From: Candidatus Reidiella endopervernicosa
GTDB taxonomy: Bacteria; Pseudomonadota; Gammaproteobacteria; GCF-013343005
Assembly: GCF_013343005.1 (NCBI RefSeq)
Contig: NZ_CP054491.1
Coordinates: forward strand, 3,082,501 to 3,146,500
DNA length: 64,000 nucleotides
Reading direction: 5' to 3'
Shown: positions 1-9,827 of the stretch, piece after piece
How positions within the stretch are numbered: position 1 is the stretch's first letter
How the letters are laid out: each line of letters opens with the position of its first letter
Notes under the pieces: model-generated
What the model was told of the DNA's origin: nothing
Databases searched by the model: none
Seen by the model: only the letters and a program-made list of their open reading frames with translations
Position numbers and translations under genes: made by a program

Positions 1-573
1 CTGAACCATACACTCGCCCAAGCAACAGATTGGACCGACAAACAATATGGACTGGAGTTTATATCGATCAACCTCTCATCATGGATACAGACTGACGCAC
101 TAACATCGATCATAAACAACGCACTAACCAACACAGCCTATCCAAGCAACAAACTCTCATTTGAGTGTCCCTGGCGAATACTAGAGATGGACACGACACT
201 TACCACCAAAACAATGCGCAAAATAAGAGAGTCAGGTGCCTGCATTATCACCGATGGCGCGCCACTTGATGCCAGCGCGTTAATAACGGCCCGTAATACG
301 CCCATCAAACTCTCTAAAGTCTGCTACACAACACTACACAAACTCATCGACGAGAGCGGCGTCAAGGCCGTATCAACACAGATCAGGAATTGGAAAAAAT
401 CAGGGATAAAAATTGCTGCGGTAGGCGTTGAGAATGACAGCGAACATGAGCTAGCACGTCAAATTGATTGCCACCTCTCTCAGGGCAATCGCTTCAAAGC
501 CCCACTGTCAGCAACAGACATCACCGCCCTACTTGTGATGATAATGGAAACCAAGATCGCATTTGGCATCTAA
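1..573 (+). CDS. Degenerate EAL-domain protein, C-terminal part (5' end outside window)
   Basis: The frame is open from base 1 to the stop at 573, so the gene begins upstream and the ATG at 187 is internal. The order of motifs matches the C-terminal half of an EAL (c-di-GMP phosphodiesterase) domain: an FISINLSS strand (family: isVNlS), FECPWRILE where active enzymes have lEiTEs, IITDGAP where they have aiDDFGtG, and a final QGNRFKAPLS resembling the QGylfskPl end. The catalytic Glu and Asp-Asp positions are not conserved, so I infer an inactive EAL domain acting as a binding or scaffold module. The N-terminal half and any sensor domain cannot be seen. Confidence 0.6.
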   Translation: MNHTLAQATDWTDKQYGLEFISINLSSWIQTDALTSIINNALTNTAYPSNKLSFECPWRILEMDTTLTTKTMRKIRESGACIITDGAPLDASALITARNTPIKLSKVCYTTLHKLIDESGVKAVSTQIRNWKKSGIKIAAVGVENDSEHELARQIDCHLSQGNRFKAPLSATDITALLVMIMETKIAFGI

Positions 574-699
574 GCCGGTACTGCTTGCGGAAACCATGAC
601 TAGAAACCAGCGCTATTTATAGATCAAATCACGCACAAGACACTATTTTGTATAACCATTACTCTGCATAGAAATAATCACTTCAACGGAATAGACACC

Positions 700-3186
700 C
701 TACTTTGAGGTATGCACAAACTCCGGAGACCAACAACCAGGGTTTGTTAAAAGAAGCTCGGTACATCGATCAAAATAGAGGCTATAGAGCTTTCTTTCCG
801 GATACGCCTGTACCAAGCCCCAGAAGTAGAAGCGCGCCACATCCCATGAGCCTGACCTATAGTTTTCCAGTGCAAGCTCATATATCCCCAGCTCATTCTT
901 AATCTGACTGTTAACCTGATCACTCTGGCACATAGATCTCTATTGCATTCTCTTTACCCTTCGCCTTAACGATATCGAGCGAGCGATATATAAAATTATC
1001 CTTGGTTAATTCAGCTGTACGCTCTCCAACAATAATGTCCACACCATAGTATTTGGTCAAACCTTCCAGACGCGAAGCGAGGTTTACCGAATCACCCAAC
1101 ACAGTATAGGCACGACGATACTCAGACCCCATATCACCAACACTCATGGCTCCTGTATTTATTCCAACGCCAATATCGAAGCGAGGCAGTCCATCTTTTT
1201 CGTTTTGATCTGCCATGATCTTTGCCTCAGAGATCATTCCATAGGCAGCCAACACCGAGTTTCTGGCATGTTCTTTATCATCAATTGGCGCACCCCAAAA
1301 TGCCATAATCATATCGCCGACATACTTATCGATAGTTCCACGATTGTCGAAAATAATACGCGTCATGGGCGTAAAGAAGTGATTCAGGAATGTTCGCAAA
1401 TCGTGTGCATGTAAACTCTCTGAAATGGTTGTAAAGCCACGGATATCTGCAAAAAGCACTGACAGCTCTTTCGTCTTACCATCCAATGAAAAGCCGTCAT
1501 CTCCTCCCTCACTCATCTCATGAACAAGTTGCGGTGGAATATATTGACTGAATATCCCCTTAATTCTCCTCTCACGCCTGACACTTTTAAAATGACTATT
1601 AAAACCGTTAAATACAGCCAACATCAGAACCAAAAGGATCTGCGGCGCAAGATTAAGCACCAAATGCTCCGCGGACCATAACCAGAAGTTTGAAAATATC
1701 AGCAATACCAACACAACCATTGCCGTAACGATCTGCTTTCCAGCAGCAAAGAACGGTAAAGTAAGTGTGAGAAACAGCCCCGTCACAACAAGTACAACCA
1801 AATTTACCGCGTTGACCCAGGGCGGTTCACTATAGAGATTGTCATTGAGTATTCCGGAAATCATATTTGCGTGAATCTCAACACCTGGCATGTTCGCTTC
1901 AAGGGGCGAATTCCTAAGATCAAGTATGCCCTGCGCCGACGCCCCAATAAGAACTACGGCCTCTTCTAAATCTGCACTTGAGAATGAGCCCTCAAGTAGA
2001 TGGTGAGCTGACAGATAGGGAAACGTATTTGTTCGACCATGGTTCGGGAGTCGCTATTTTGCGGAAGCATGTTTTGGGCATCAAGCCCAAGCAAGCGGCA
2101 AATACTTAACGCGACCGTTTATGCCTACGGCGCCCCGACCGTCCTGCGTACGTTGCGTAATCACCTCTTCGCGGCTCTACACAACTCCCTCAGTGACTCT
2201 ACGCCGACATAAAGCCGCTGCTGCATCTTCTCCGTCGTTCGCTCACGCTCTCAACTACGAATAGGCAGACGGCGTCGACTATCGGGGACTAACCGCCCTC
2301 ACTTCGCTCTCCATGGCGGTCAGCGAGGAATAATCATGCGCCCCTTACTATCAGCAGGTATTCGAATACCGCCAATTTCAATACTATCCACTGACAGAGA
2401 CTCACCAATCTCTGATGAATTTATTTGATACTCATCAAGCATGAAACGGCGAACTGATTCGAGCGCCAGTGATGGATAGAGTTGTTTTTTGAAGATCGAG
2501 ACAAGTGGTGCCCGTCGAATAATGCCGTCCGAATCCGGCGTAAGACCGAGTGAAAAGAACCCGCCTCCTGACGATGCAGCCTGTAGTAATCCTATGTTTG
2601 CCGAATATCCTCTCGGTGACATCAAAGCGCTCATACGCTCAACAGACAGATCTGTTACTATGGGCGATGGAAGAACTCCATTATGGTTACTTTCATCGTT
2701 ATTAAATGCATAACCAAGAACAACTTCACCGTGAGACAGCGCTTCGGCAAGCACACGGTTATTATCGAAAAGATCTATCCGCTCTAGGAGCCTATCTCGG
2801 GTCTGCGGATCATCGAGATGACTTTTGTTGAGCTTATCGATGACAACAGTCGCACTATTTCGCTCAGCTTCAGCAAAAACCACATCAAAAGCTACAACAG
2901 CGGCTCCCAACTCGAAGCAGCGATCTACTATCTTAGCTATCACATCTCTCGGCCACGGCCACTGCCCTATTGATGCGAGGCTCTCTTCACTGATATCAAC
3001 AATAACTACTGGCAGAGCTGGCTCAGAGCTCTGCAGCATCGATGAGAGACGAATGTCATAAATCATGAGTTCTAACCGCTCTAAAAGCGGTGTTATATAG
3101 GGTGCCCGATAAACGGTGCTGACTGCCATAGAGAGCGTCAGCATTAGGCTAAGGAGAATGGGGATTAAGTAGCGATTGTTTTTCAT
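700..3186 (-). pseudogene. CHASE2-domain adenylate/guanylate cyclase, split by repeat element and frameshifted
   Basis: Paralogue of the intact cyclase at 5135-7363. From the ATG at 3186 it encodes an N-terminal membrane segment and a CHASE2 periplasmic sensor (ISEESLASIGQWPWPR motif) until the 280-bp element at 2046-2325 cuts it after MIIP. The frame resumes beyond the element (about NHGRTNTFPYLSAHHLLEG), passes through membrane helices, and enters a class III cyclase domain with both metal-binding Asp motifs (LFADIRGFT, YVGDMIMAFWG). A 1-nt frameshift near 933 separates the C-terminal tail (700-933), which is homologous to the end of the paralogue. Removing the element does not by itself restore the frame: about 2 nt, or 5 nt judged by the paralogue, are missing at the junction. 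Probably non-functional as it stands. Confidence 0.85.
2046..2325 (+). mobile_element. 280-bp dispersed element, copy 1 (A-left, a-right)
   Basis: Starts GGGAGTCGCTATTTTGCGG and ends CCATGGCGGTCAGCG, like the five other copies. It lies antisense within the CHASE2 cyclase gene. The left base before the element is C (TTC). The left stem arm reads GCATG instead of GCTTG, one mismatch to CAAGC. The right end carries the ACCGCC/GGCGGT hairpin. No target duplication is seen and a few bases of the host gene appear to be missing. Confidence 0.9.
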
Positions 3187-3468
3187 AATAGTGAAGAGCC
3201 GCTGAGTGCGCAGAGAAAAATCAGGCGCCGATCAGCCATAAACATCGAATTTCCTTGCAAATCGAAATCCCGAGAAGAATTGAATCCGCCTTTGATTTCA
3301 CTACATAGCTTCTGAAAAAGTTTTTGATAACGCAGCTTCTTGATAATGCTACACAGTTACACCACCACACCTATGCACCGAGACACAACCACCCTGCATA
3401 ACCTCGCCAATCGCCAAACTGCACACAGGCTAACCACAAGGGGACGAGATTGAGCATGACATCGCGCA

Positions 3469-4467
3469 CTACCTACCAACTGGTGATCCTATCAGCTCAT
3501 CACCCGAGAACTGCCAACCTGCATCCCGCAATCTATCCGCAGCGACAATCCCATACTTTGCATCGACCTGATCAAAGTTCTGATAGATATAATCAACCAG
3601 TTTCTCAGCATGCGCTGAGCGGAGATGTTTCGCACTCCAGGTGGTGATGTTATAGCTACGATAAAAGGGATAACGATGCCCAATTAGAGCGGCATCATCA
3701 CTCGGTTTTACGCCATCAATCATCAACGCCTTAACCCCCCGCTTGCCACCATAGAGCGAGGCCATCCATAACGACTCATATCCCAGAGCATTTATCTGCC
3801 TACTGGTGATTTCAACCATATCTGCGATGGTGCTGATCTCGCGCGTCACAGGACTGAACATATCCTCATTATCCAGAATCAGCCTCCAGTGTCCCGGGCG
3901 GTTTTTACAGTGCAATCTGGCTATCGTCTTGATCGGCTGATTAAACGACGGCTTGATATTGCTCCACGAGCCAATACTACCACTGTAGATATCACGTGCT
4001 TGTTTGAGCGTGACATCTGCCACCGGATTGTCTGTATGCACAATCAACGCAACCGCCGCTATTCCAAGCGTGTGATAAGTAAGCCCTGGTAGGCGATCTA
4101 TCTCACCGGCAGGACAGCAGAACCCACCTATATCGACCCTCTTGTCGAGAAGCGAACCCGCCGAGATACCACAGGTGCCATCCGCAACAGCAATGCGCAG
4201 AGCATGGCTTTTTGCATAACGCTCAATCAGCGGCGTTAATGCTGGGTAGAGATGTTGGTCTAGCGTGATGGCCAGATCGATATCCTTCGGCATCTTTTTA
4301 TACTGTATCGGCTGCTGCTCCCACCCCACCGGCATCTTTTCAACATGCAAATGATCACTAAATTCCCGCGAACCCGCTTTGGCAACGACTGCTGAGCTCG
4401 CCAGTGAAAACAGCACCATTACAAACAGCACTATATTGGTGCGCCATTCCAATCTCATACTCCGCAC
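3469..4467 (-). CDS. PstS-like periplasmic substrate-binding protein
   Basis: 332 aa with an N-terminal signal/anchor (hydrophobic residues about 12-30) and a PBP-like body typical of phosphate-type binding proteins: DIDLAITLDQHLYPALTPLIERY near the start, DGTCGISAGSLLDKRVDIGGF, a HTDNPVADVTLKQARDIYSGSIGSWSNI stretch resembling the PstS region that places the signature loop, and a C-terminal hydrophobic ITTWSAKHLRSAHAEKLVDYI region. No pstCAB genes are nearby. It is followed 35 nt away by 4503-4991 on the same strand and sits between two CHASE2 cyclases, so a sensory rather than transport role is plausible (inference). Confidence 0.65.
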   Translation of the reverse strand: MRSMRLEWRTNIVLFVMVLFSLASSAVVAKAGSREFSDHLHVEKMPVGWEQQPIQYKKMPKDIDLAITLDQHLYPALTPLIERYAKSHALRIAVADGTCGISAGSLLDKRVDIGGFCCPAGEIDRLPGLTYHTLGIAAVALIVHTDNPVADVTLKQARDIYSGSIGSWSNIKPSFNQPIKTIARLHCKNRPGHWRLILDNEDMFSPVTREISTIADMVEITSRQINALGYESLWMASLYGGKRGVKALMIDGVKPSDDAALIGHRYPFYRSYNITTWSAKHLRSAHAEKLVDYIYQNFDQVDAKYGIVAADRLRDAGWQFSGDELIGSPVGR

Positions 4468-4502
4468 TCCTGATTCATTAAGGGCATAAAACCGGCACCT
4501 AA

Positions 4503-4991
4503 TTAGGTACCCTCTAATATATGGAACTCAGGCCGGTAGACCGTATCGAACTCAAAAGGTATGGCATATACCTCTCCATTCGATTCGATCACCACCGTAA
4601 CGCGCCATCGCATCTTCTGCTTACTGCAGACCGATAGCGACGCCCCACCGCTAAAGCTCAACCCATCTACCGATACCAACGGGTACTGTATCGTACCCAT
4701 ATCAACGTCAACACCGGTAAAGACTACCGCGACGGAGTCTGCACTAAATCCCATCAGGTTAACTGTGATCTCCAACGGCTTAAGCTGGGGAATTCCCAGA
4801 GGTAGAATCGCTAGCTCAATGATCTCACCATTCGCCGCAACAGCCTTACACGGTGCTGCCCTCAGGTCACATCGATTATTAACACTGAACTCACCAATAC
4901 CGCCATGAGAATGATAGCCAAGAACCATCAATACCAACATTGCGGAGGCACCATAAAAGAACCATCGCTGTCCCAGCATTTTCGGTAACAC
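4503..4991 (-). CDS. Membrane-anchored conserved hypothetical protein
   Basis: 162 aa from a GTG at 4991 (alternative ATG at 4979). One N-terminal hydrophobic helix (about residues 9-26) is followed by an extracytoplasmic domain with a CDLRAAPC motif, a proline-rich LGIPQLKPLEI segment and a later conserved Cys (LSVCSKQKMRW). The pattern recalls small periplasmic beta-sandwich proteins of the FixH/YtkA kind, but I do not recognise a named family. It is transcribed just upstream of the PstS-like gene and is probably in the same operon. Confidence 0.6.
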   Translation of the reverse strand: MLPKMLGQRWFFYGASAMLVLMVLGYHSHGGIGEFSVNNRCDLRAAPCKAVAANGEIIELAILPLGIPQLKPLEITVNLMGFSADSVAVVFTGVDVDMGTIQYPLVSVDGLSFSGGASLSVCSKQKMRWRVTVVIESNGEVYAIPFEFDTVYRPEFHILEGT

Positions 4992-5134
4992 GATTTAACT
5001 CTCCTCCCTGAATACGTTATGCATGGTCATTACCTGCCACTGCTCACCACACTCACCTCTGCCACTTTGCCCAACAACACCTTCTGTTACTATTATCGCT
5101 ACAGTAACGACTAGCGGAACCACAAAACAACTCC

Positions 5135-7363
5135 ATGTTGCGACGCTTCTTCAACACCAAATACTTTCCAGTATCGGTAGGCCTCTTTATCACACTGCTC
5201 GCCTGCTGGATGCAGATTACGCGCGTAGAACCGTTCCACTCCCTGCAAAAACGCATGGAGCTGATCGGCTACGACCTGATACTGCGCAAGACGGTCCACA
5301 ATCAAGTCGCACCTGACCAGCGCGTCATCATTGTCGATATCGATGAAAAGAGTCTGAAACGCATCGGCCGCTGGCCGTGGCCAAGGAACATGCTCGCCAC
5401 CATGACCCAAAAGCTCTTTGAGCAGGGCACCGTCATTGTCGGATATGACCAGGTCTTCGCCGATGCCGAAGAAAATATCGCCCGGCAACTATATACAGCG
5501 CTCGAGTCACTCGACCTTGGTGACGCCAAGAGCCGTTCGTTGTTGACCGATGTTGAAAAGATCTTCAATCATGACGAACAACTCGCTGCGACTATCGGCC
5601 AGGGCGATAGCGTACTCGGCTTCATGTTCAACTACTCCGATGTCGAGTCAGCGCGTCCAGCGCCACCACCAGCCCCCTTCAAAATCTCAGTCGCGCCGAG
5701 CATGACCAGCATCATCGAGATGCCGAACTACATCACCAATATCGAATCACTGGAACAGAACGCCATCGGTCACGGATTTCTGACCACCTTCCCCGATGAT
5801 GACGGCATCATTCGACGCACTCCGTTATTACTGCGTTATGGCGAGCAGATCTACCCTTCACTCGCACTAGAGGTGGTGCGTAGCTTTCTGTTGCTAGACG
5901 ATTACTCTATTCACGTCGAAGAGATCGGTGATCGTTACGCCGTAGAGAGCATCCTACTCGGCGACAAGCGCATCCCAACCTCAGATACCGGACAGGTAGT
6001 CGTCCCCTTCCGAGGACCATCAGGAAGCTACCGCTACGTCTCGGCCAGCGACGTGATCGAGGGGCTAACACCACCCGGATTATTCGCCAATTCTATTGTT
6101 CTGGTCGGAACCACCGCACAAGGTCTTAACGATCTTGTTCCTACGCCCGTAGAGAGCGTTTTTCCTGGCGTTGAGATTCACGCCAATATTATCAGCGCCA
6201 TACTCGACAACTCCTTTCTCAACGTACCCGCCTGGGCGGAGGGCGCCAATCTGGTCATCCTGTTGATCACCGGTCTGGTACTCGCACTACTACTGCCCTT
6301 TCTCAGCCCTGTGATGCTGCTGCTCAGCTCGGTTCTCGTAGCGTTGATCGACTTCAACCTGGTCAGCTGGCTCTGGAGCAGTCACGGATACATCCTAAAC
6401 TTCGCCAGCCCGATCATCCTGACCCTGATGCTGGCGATACCCAACATGCTCTACGGCCTGCTCAACGAATCGCAGCGGCGCAAAGAGCTGAAATCGATTT
6501 TCGGTCAATACATACCTCCACAGCTGGTAGAGGAGATGAGCAAGAACAACGCCACCGACTTCGGTTTTGAGGGTGAGAGTCGTGTGATGACGGTACTGTT
6601 TGCCGATATTCGCAGCTTCACCACCATCTCCGAATCTCTCAGCCCATCAGAGCTAAAGCACCTGCTCAACCTCTTTTTCACCGATATGACCCGCATCATT
6701 TTCGAGAACAAGGGCACCATCGATAAGTATGTCGGCGATATGATCATGGCCTTCTGGGGGGCGCCAATCGACGATCCTAACCACCGTCACCACGCCATCC
6801 TCGCCGCACTGGAGATGCTTAAGGAGACTGAAAGGCTGAAGCAGAGCTTCAAGGAGCAGGGATTACCGGAAATCAATATCGGCATCGGCCTCAACACCGG
6901 CACCATGAGTGTCGGCGACATGGGCTCGACCTTTCGTCGCTCCTATACCGTGCTAGGCGATGCGGTCAATCTGGGGTCTCGCCTGGAGGGACAGACCAAG
7001 AGTTACGGCGTTGGTTTGATTGTTGGCGAGACAACCCACGCCGAGCAGACCGACATCCTATTTCGCCGCCTCGATCTGGTACAGGTGAAGGGCAAGACCG
7101 AACCGGTGCACATCTTCGAACCGATCTGTCTTCGTGATGAGGCGGATGAAGCACTATTCAAAGAGATTGAGATTAATGAACAGGCCATCACCCTCTTTCA
7201 GAGCGGCGAACTTAAGGAGTCTCTGGCGCTCTACCATAGCCTCGCAGGGAGCCACCCCGAGATCATGGTCTACCGCATCTATATTGGTCGTATTAATGAG
7301 ATCCTGGAAAGCAACACGCCGCTCGATGATTGGAGCGGCGTGCACGTATTAACAACCAAGTAA
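5135..7363 (+). CDS. CHASE2-domain class III adenylate/guanylate cyclase
   Basis: 742 aa, apparently intact. Residues about 10-26 form a signal anchor. About 40-340 form a CHASE2 extracytoplasmic sensor (VIIVDIDEKSLKRIGRWPWPR; VFADAEEN). Three hydrophobic helices follow at about 365-450, then a class III nucleotide cyclase domain at about 480-665. The metal-binding aspartates are visible at D491 (LFADIRSFT) and D535 (YVGDMIMAFWG), and the LGDAVNLGSRLEG motif is intact. The product should be cAMP or cGMP; substrate specificity is not certain from sequence. The cytoplasmic tail after the cyclase is helical. It is divergently transcribed from the PstS-like/hypothetical pair and convergent with the ammonium transporter. 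Confidence 0.9.
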   Translation: MLRRFFNTKYFPVSVGLFITLLACWMQITRVEPFHSLQKRMELIGYDLILRKTVHNQVAPDQRVIIVDIDEKSLKRIGRWPWPRNMLATMTQKLFEQGTVIVGYDQVFADAEENIARQLYTALESLDLGDAKSRSLLTDVEKIFNHDEQLAATIGQGDSVLGFMFNYSDVESARPAPPPAPFKISVAPSMTSIIEMPNYITNIESLEQNAIGHGFLTTFPDDDGIIRRTPLLLRYGEQIYPSLALEVVRSFLLLDDYSIHVEEIGDRYAVESILLGDKRIPTSDTGQVVVPFRGPSGSYRYVSASDVIEGLTPPGLFANSIVLVGTTAQGLNDLVPTPVESVFPGVEIHANIISAILDNSFLNVPAWAEGANLVILLITGLVLALLLPFLSPVMLLLSSVLVALIDFNLVSWLWSSHGYILNFASPIILTLMLAIPNMLYGLLNESQRRKELKSIFGQYIPPQLVEEMSKNNATDFGFEGESRVMTVLFADIRSFTTISESLSPSELKHLLNLFFTDMTRIIFENKGTIDKYVGDMIMAFWGAPIDDPNHRHHAILAALEMLKETERLKQSFKEQGLPEINIGIGLNTGTMSVGDMGSTFRRSYTVLGDAVNLGSRLEGQTKSYGVGLIVGETTHAEQTDILFRRLDLVQVKGKTEPVHIFEPICLRDEADEALFKEIEINEQAITLFQSGELKESLALYHSLAGSHPEIMVYRIYIGRINEILESNTPLDDWSGVHVLTTK

Positions 7364-7385
7364 CTCCCTTTCGGGAGAGTGGAGC

Positions 7386-8573
7386 TTAGTCCGGTGTAGC
7401 GCTGATCTTGTGAATGGTCAGATCGGCACCCTCATACTCCTCCTCCTGAGAGAGGCGCAGACCAACAATCTTCTTCAGTCCGCCATAGACCACAAAGCCT
7501 CCTACCAGCGCGATCGAAAGACCGAGCACGGTTCCAGCCAACTGCGCCATGAAGGTCACTCCACCCATACCGCCCAACGCCTCAAGACCGAAGATACCGG
7601 CTGCGATACCACCCCAGGCACCACAGAGACCATGCAGCGGCCAGACACCCAGTACGTCATCGATCTTCCAGCGATTCTGGGTCAGGGTGAAGGTCCAGAC
7701 AAACAGGCCACCAGCGATCAGACCGGTAATCAGCGCCCCCATAGGGTGCATCAGATCGGACCCGGCACAGACAGCAACCAGGCCAGCAAGCGGACCATTG
7801 TGGACAAAACCCGGGTCATTCTTTCCAAAGAAGAGTGCGGCGAGAATACCGCCAACCATTGCCATCAGCGAGTTAACCGCCACCAGACCAGAGATGCCCT
7901 CAACCGCCTGTGCTGACATCACGTTAAAGCCGAACCAACCGACAGTCAGGATCCATGCACCGAGTGCGAGAAAGGGAATACTGCTCGGCGGATGCGCATA
8001 CATCTCACCATTTTTACCGTAACGACCCTGTCGGTGACCAAGCATCACTACCGCACCCAGCGCCAGCCAACCCCCCATGCCGTGAACAACCACCGAACCA
8101 GCAAAGTCATGGAACTGAGCGCCAAAGGTCGCCTCAATCCATGCCTGTACACCGTAGTTACCGTTCCAGGTGATGCCCTCGAAGAAGGGGTAGATCAACG
8201 CGACCAGAACGAAGGTCGCAGCCAGCTGCGGATTGAACTTGGCGCGCTCGGCGATACCACCAGAGATAATGGCTGGAATCGCCGCAGCAAAGGTGAGCAG
8301 GAAGAAGAACTTCACCAACTCATAACCATTTTTCTCTGAGAGCACCGGGGCTGCGTCGAAGAAGCTCATACCGTAGGCGACGCTATAACCAATAAAGAAG
8401 TAGGCGATGGTGGAGACGGCGAAATCAGCGATGATCTTCACCAGCGCATTGACCTGATTCTTACTGCGCACGGTTCCGACCTCAAGAAAGGCAAATCCGG
8501 CATGCATCGCCAGCACCATAATCGCGCCTAACAGTACAAAAAGAACATCACTTCCAGCTTGCAGACCGCTCAT
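7386..8573 (-). CDS. amt: Ammonium transporter, Amt family
   Basis: 395 aa with about eleven membrane helices. Family hallmarks are present: MHAGFAFLEVGTVR in the first helix, DFAGSVVVHGMGGWLALG carrying one pore histidine, and PLHGLCGAWGGIAAG carrying the second. It conducts ammonium/ammonia across the inner membrane. There is no cleavable signal peptide, as in the short Amt subgroup. No glnK neighbour is present in the window, although that is common for amtB, so the gene is called amt rather than amtB. It is convergent with the cyclase; a small CTCCC/GGGAG hairpin lies between the stop codons (7364-7377). Upstream there is a hairpin-T-run on the same strand (8782-8800) that may act in its leader. 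Confidence 0.93.
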   Translation of the reverse strand: MSGLQAGSDVLFVLLGAIMVLAMHAGFAFLEVGTVRSKNQVNALVKIIADFAVSTIAYFFIGYSVAYGMSFFDAAPVLSEKNGYELVKFFFLLTFAAAIPAIISGGIAERAKFNPQLAATFVLVALIYPFFEGITWNGNYGVQAWIEATFGAQFHDFAGSVVVHGMGGWLALGAVVMLGHRQGRYGKNGEMYAHPPSSIPFLALGAWILTVGWFGFNVMSAQAVEGISGLVAVNSLMAMVGGILAALFFGKNDPGFVHNGPLAGLVAVCAGSDLMHPMGALITGLIAGGLFVWTFTLTQNRWKIDDVLGVWPLHGLCGAWGGIAAGIFGLEALGGMGGVTFMAQLAGTVLGLSIALVGGFVVYGGLKKIVGLRLSQEEEYEGADLTIHKISATPD

Positions 8574-9047
8574 ACTTCTAAATCCCCTTCATTACAGTGT
8601 GGTGTTGACTTAATGAGGTGCAGAGAATGCATAAACCATGCCCAACAATGGAGCACTTAATAATCAACGAGTTAGACACGAATTAGCAAAACCCTCCTGC
8701 AGACTCGCACCACATCTGTGCGCGCACCAACAAAAACGCACAGCAAACGAGCACAAAAAAGGGGCGTGCTATAAAAAAAGAACCGGTGCAGTGCACCGGT
8801 CAAATGGATCTCAGGAGACAAATTAAAGAAGCTACGGTTAAAGAGTAGTCCTGCTCGCACACTCCAACCGAGACCTGTTCGATAGTTCTGGTGGAACCAG
8901 TTCACAGTTCCTAATAAGCGACTCATTAACCCATCGGTTTTTATCAACTTTTCCCTACGAAACAGGCAATTAAAAACCTTACCATTTGTCCCGTAGGGGG
9001 GTTATGATTGAATCATTATAAATACTACATATATCGGGGATTCTGTT
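8574..9047. other. Intergenic region between amt and response regulator
   Basis: 474 bp without a convincing gene. A 91-codon minus-strand open frame (8672-8947) runs straight through the terminator hairpin at 8782-8800 and has no recognisable domain, so I do not call it. The part next to 9048 is AT-rich (ATTATAAATACT at about 9016-9027) and is a plausible promoter for the response regulator. Confidence 0.5.
8782..8800 (-). terminator. Rho-independent terminator or attenuator on minus strand, upstream of amt
   Basis: Perfect 9-bp inverted repeat ACCGGTGCA-N-TGCACCGGT. Read on the minus strand it is followed by TCTTTTTTTAT, the classical stem plus U-run. No minus-strand gene ends here. It lies about 210 bp before the amt start, so it could end a small RNA or act as a leader attenuator of amt. 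The structure is seen; the role is inferred. Confidence 0.7.
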
Positions 9048-9734
9048 TTGCGAATAGCGCTACTAGAGGACGATGTAGAGCTGGCCAACATGATGCAGCT
9101 GTGGCTGGAGGCCGAGGGGCACGAGTGTAGTAGCTTCGAGACCGGACAGAACTATACGCGCGCACTTGGGCGCGAAAGTTATGACCTGCTCATTATCGAC
9201 TGGATGCTTCCGGACACGAGCGGTGATGAGGTGCTCGGCTGGGTGCGTGAACATATCGACTGGCCGATCCCGGTCCTCTTTGTCACGCAACGCGACAGTA
9301 AAGAAGATATCGTCAAGGCACTGGAGATCGGTGCCGACGACTACATGATAAAACCGGTCAATCGCATGGAGATGATGGCCCGCGTTAATGCACTAGGTCG
9401 TCGTGCACAGGTCAATCAGGAGAAGAAAGGCACTCTCGAAGCCGACCCTTATATGATCGATTTCGGTTCACGTCGCATCGCCGTTGCCGGTAAATCGGTC
9501 GAAATGACGCAAAAAGAGTTCGATCTCGCCAGCTTCCTGTTCCGCAATGTCGGTCGTGTTATCTCACGTGGTCACATTCTCGAGAGCGTCTGGGGTCAGT
9601 CGGCGCAGATCACCACCCGCACCGTCGACACTCACATCAGCCGTATTCGCAACAAGCTCCACCTCTCCCCCGAGAACGGCTGGAAGCTGACCGCGATCTA
9701 CCAGCACGGCTACCGCCTCGAACGTATCGAATAA
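9048..9734 (+). CDS. OmpR/PhoB-family response regulator
   Basis: 228 aa from a TTG start. Receiver domain at residues 1-118 with the acidic pair E7/D8-D9, phospho-acceptor D51 (LLIIDWMLP), T80 and K102 (MIKPVN). The C-terminal winged-helix DNA-binding domain at about 130-225 shows EFDLASFLFRNVGRVISR and the recognition-helix region VDTHISRIRNKL. It should be a phosphorylation-dependent transcription factor. No histidine kinase gene is adjacent, so it is an orphan here; the AEC transporter follows 93 nt downstream. Confidence 0.9.
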   Translation: MRIALLEDDVELANMMQLWLEAEGHECSSFETGQNYTRALGRESYDLLIIDWMLPDTSGDEVLGWVREHIDWPIPVLFVTQRDSKEDIVKALEIGADDYMIKPVNRMEMMARVNALGRRAQVNQEKKGTLEADPYMIDFGSRRIAVAGKSVEMTQKEFDLASFLFRNVGRVISRGHILESVWGQSAQITTRTVDTHISRIRNKLHLSPENGWKLTAIYQHGYRLERIE

Positions 9735-9827
9735 ACCCACCACCTGTCAGGTTTCGCTGCGGTGGAGAAGCCGCACGGATTCCGGCAGACTCTGCGCTCT
9801 TTCTGAGCCGAACTGAGCACCACATCG

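Noticed and set aside
7364-7377. Hairpin between the cyclase and amt as a terminator
   Set aside because: Only a 5-bp stem with no U-run on either strand; too weak to call as a separate feature.
8672-8947. A 91-codon minus-strand frame upstream of amt
   Set aside because: It reads through a perfect terminator palindrome, has no known domain and shows no ribosome-binding site.
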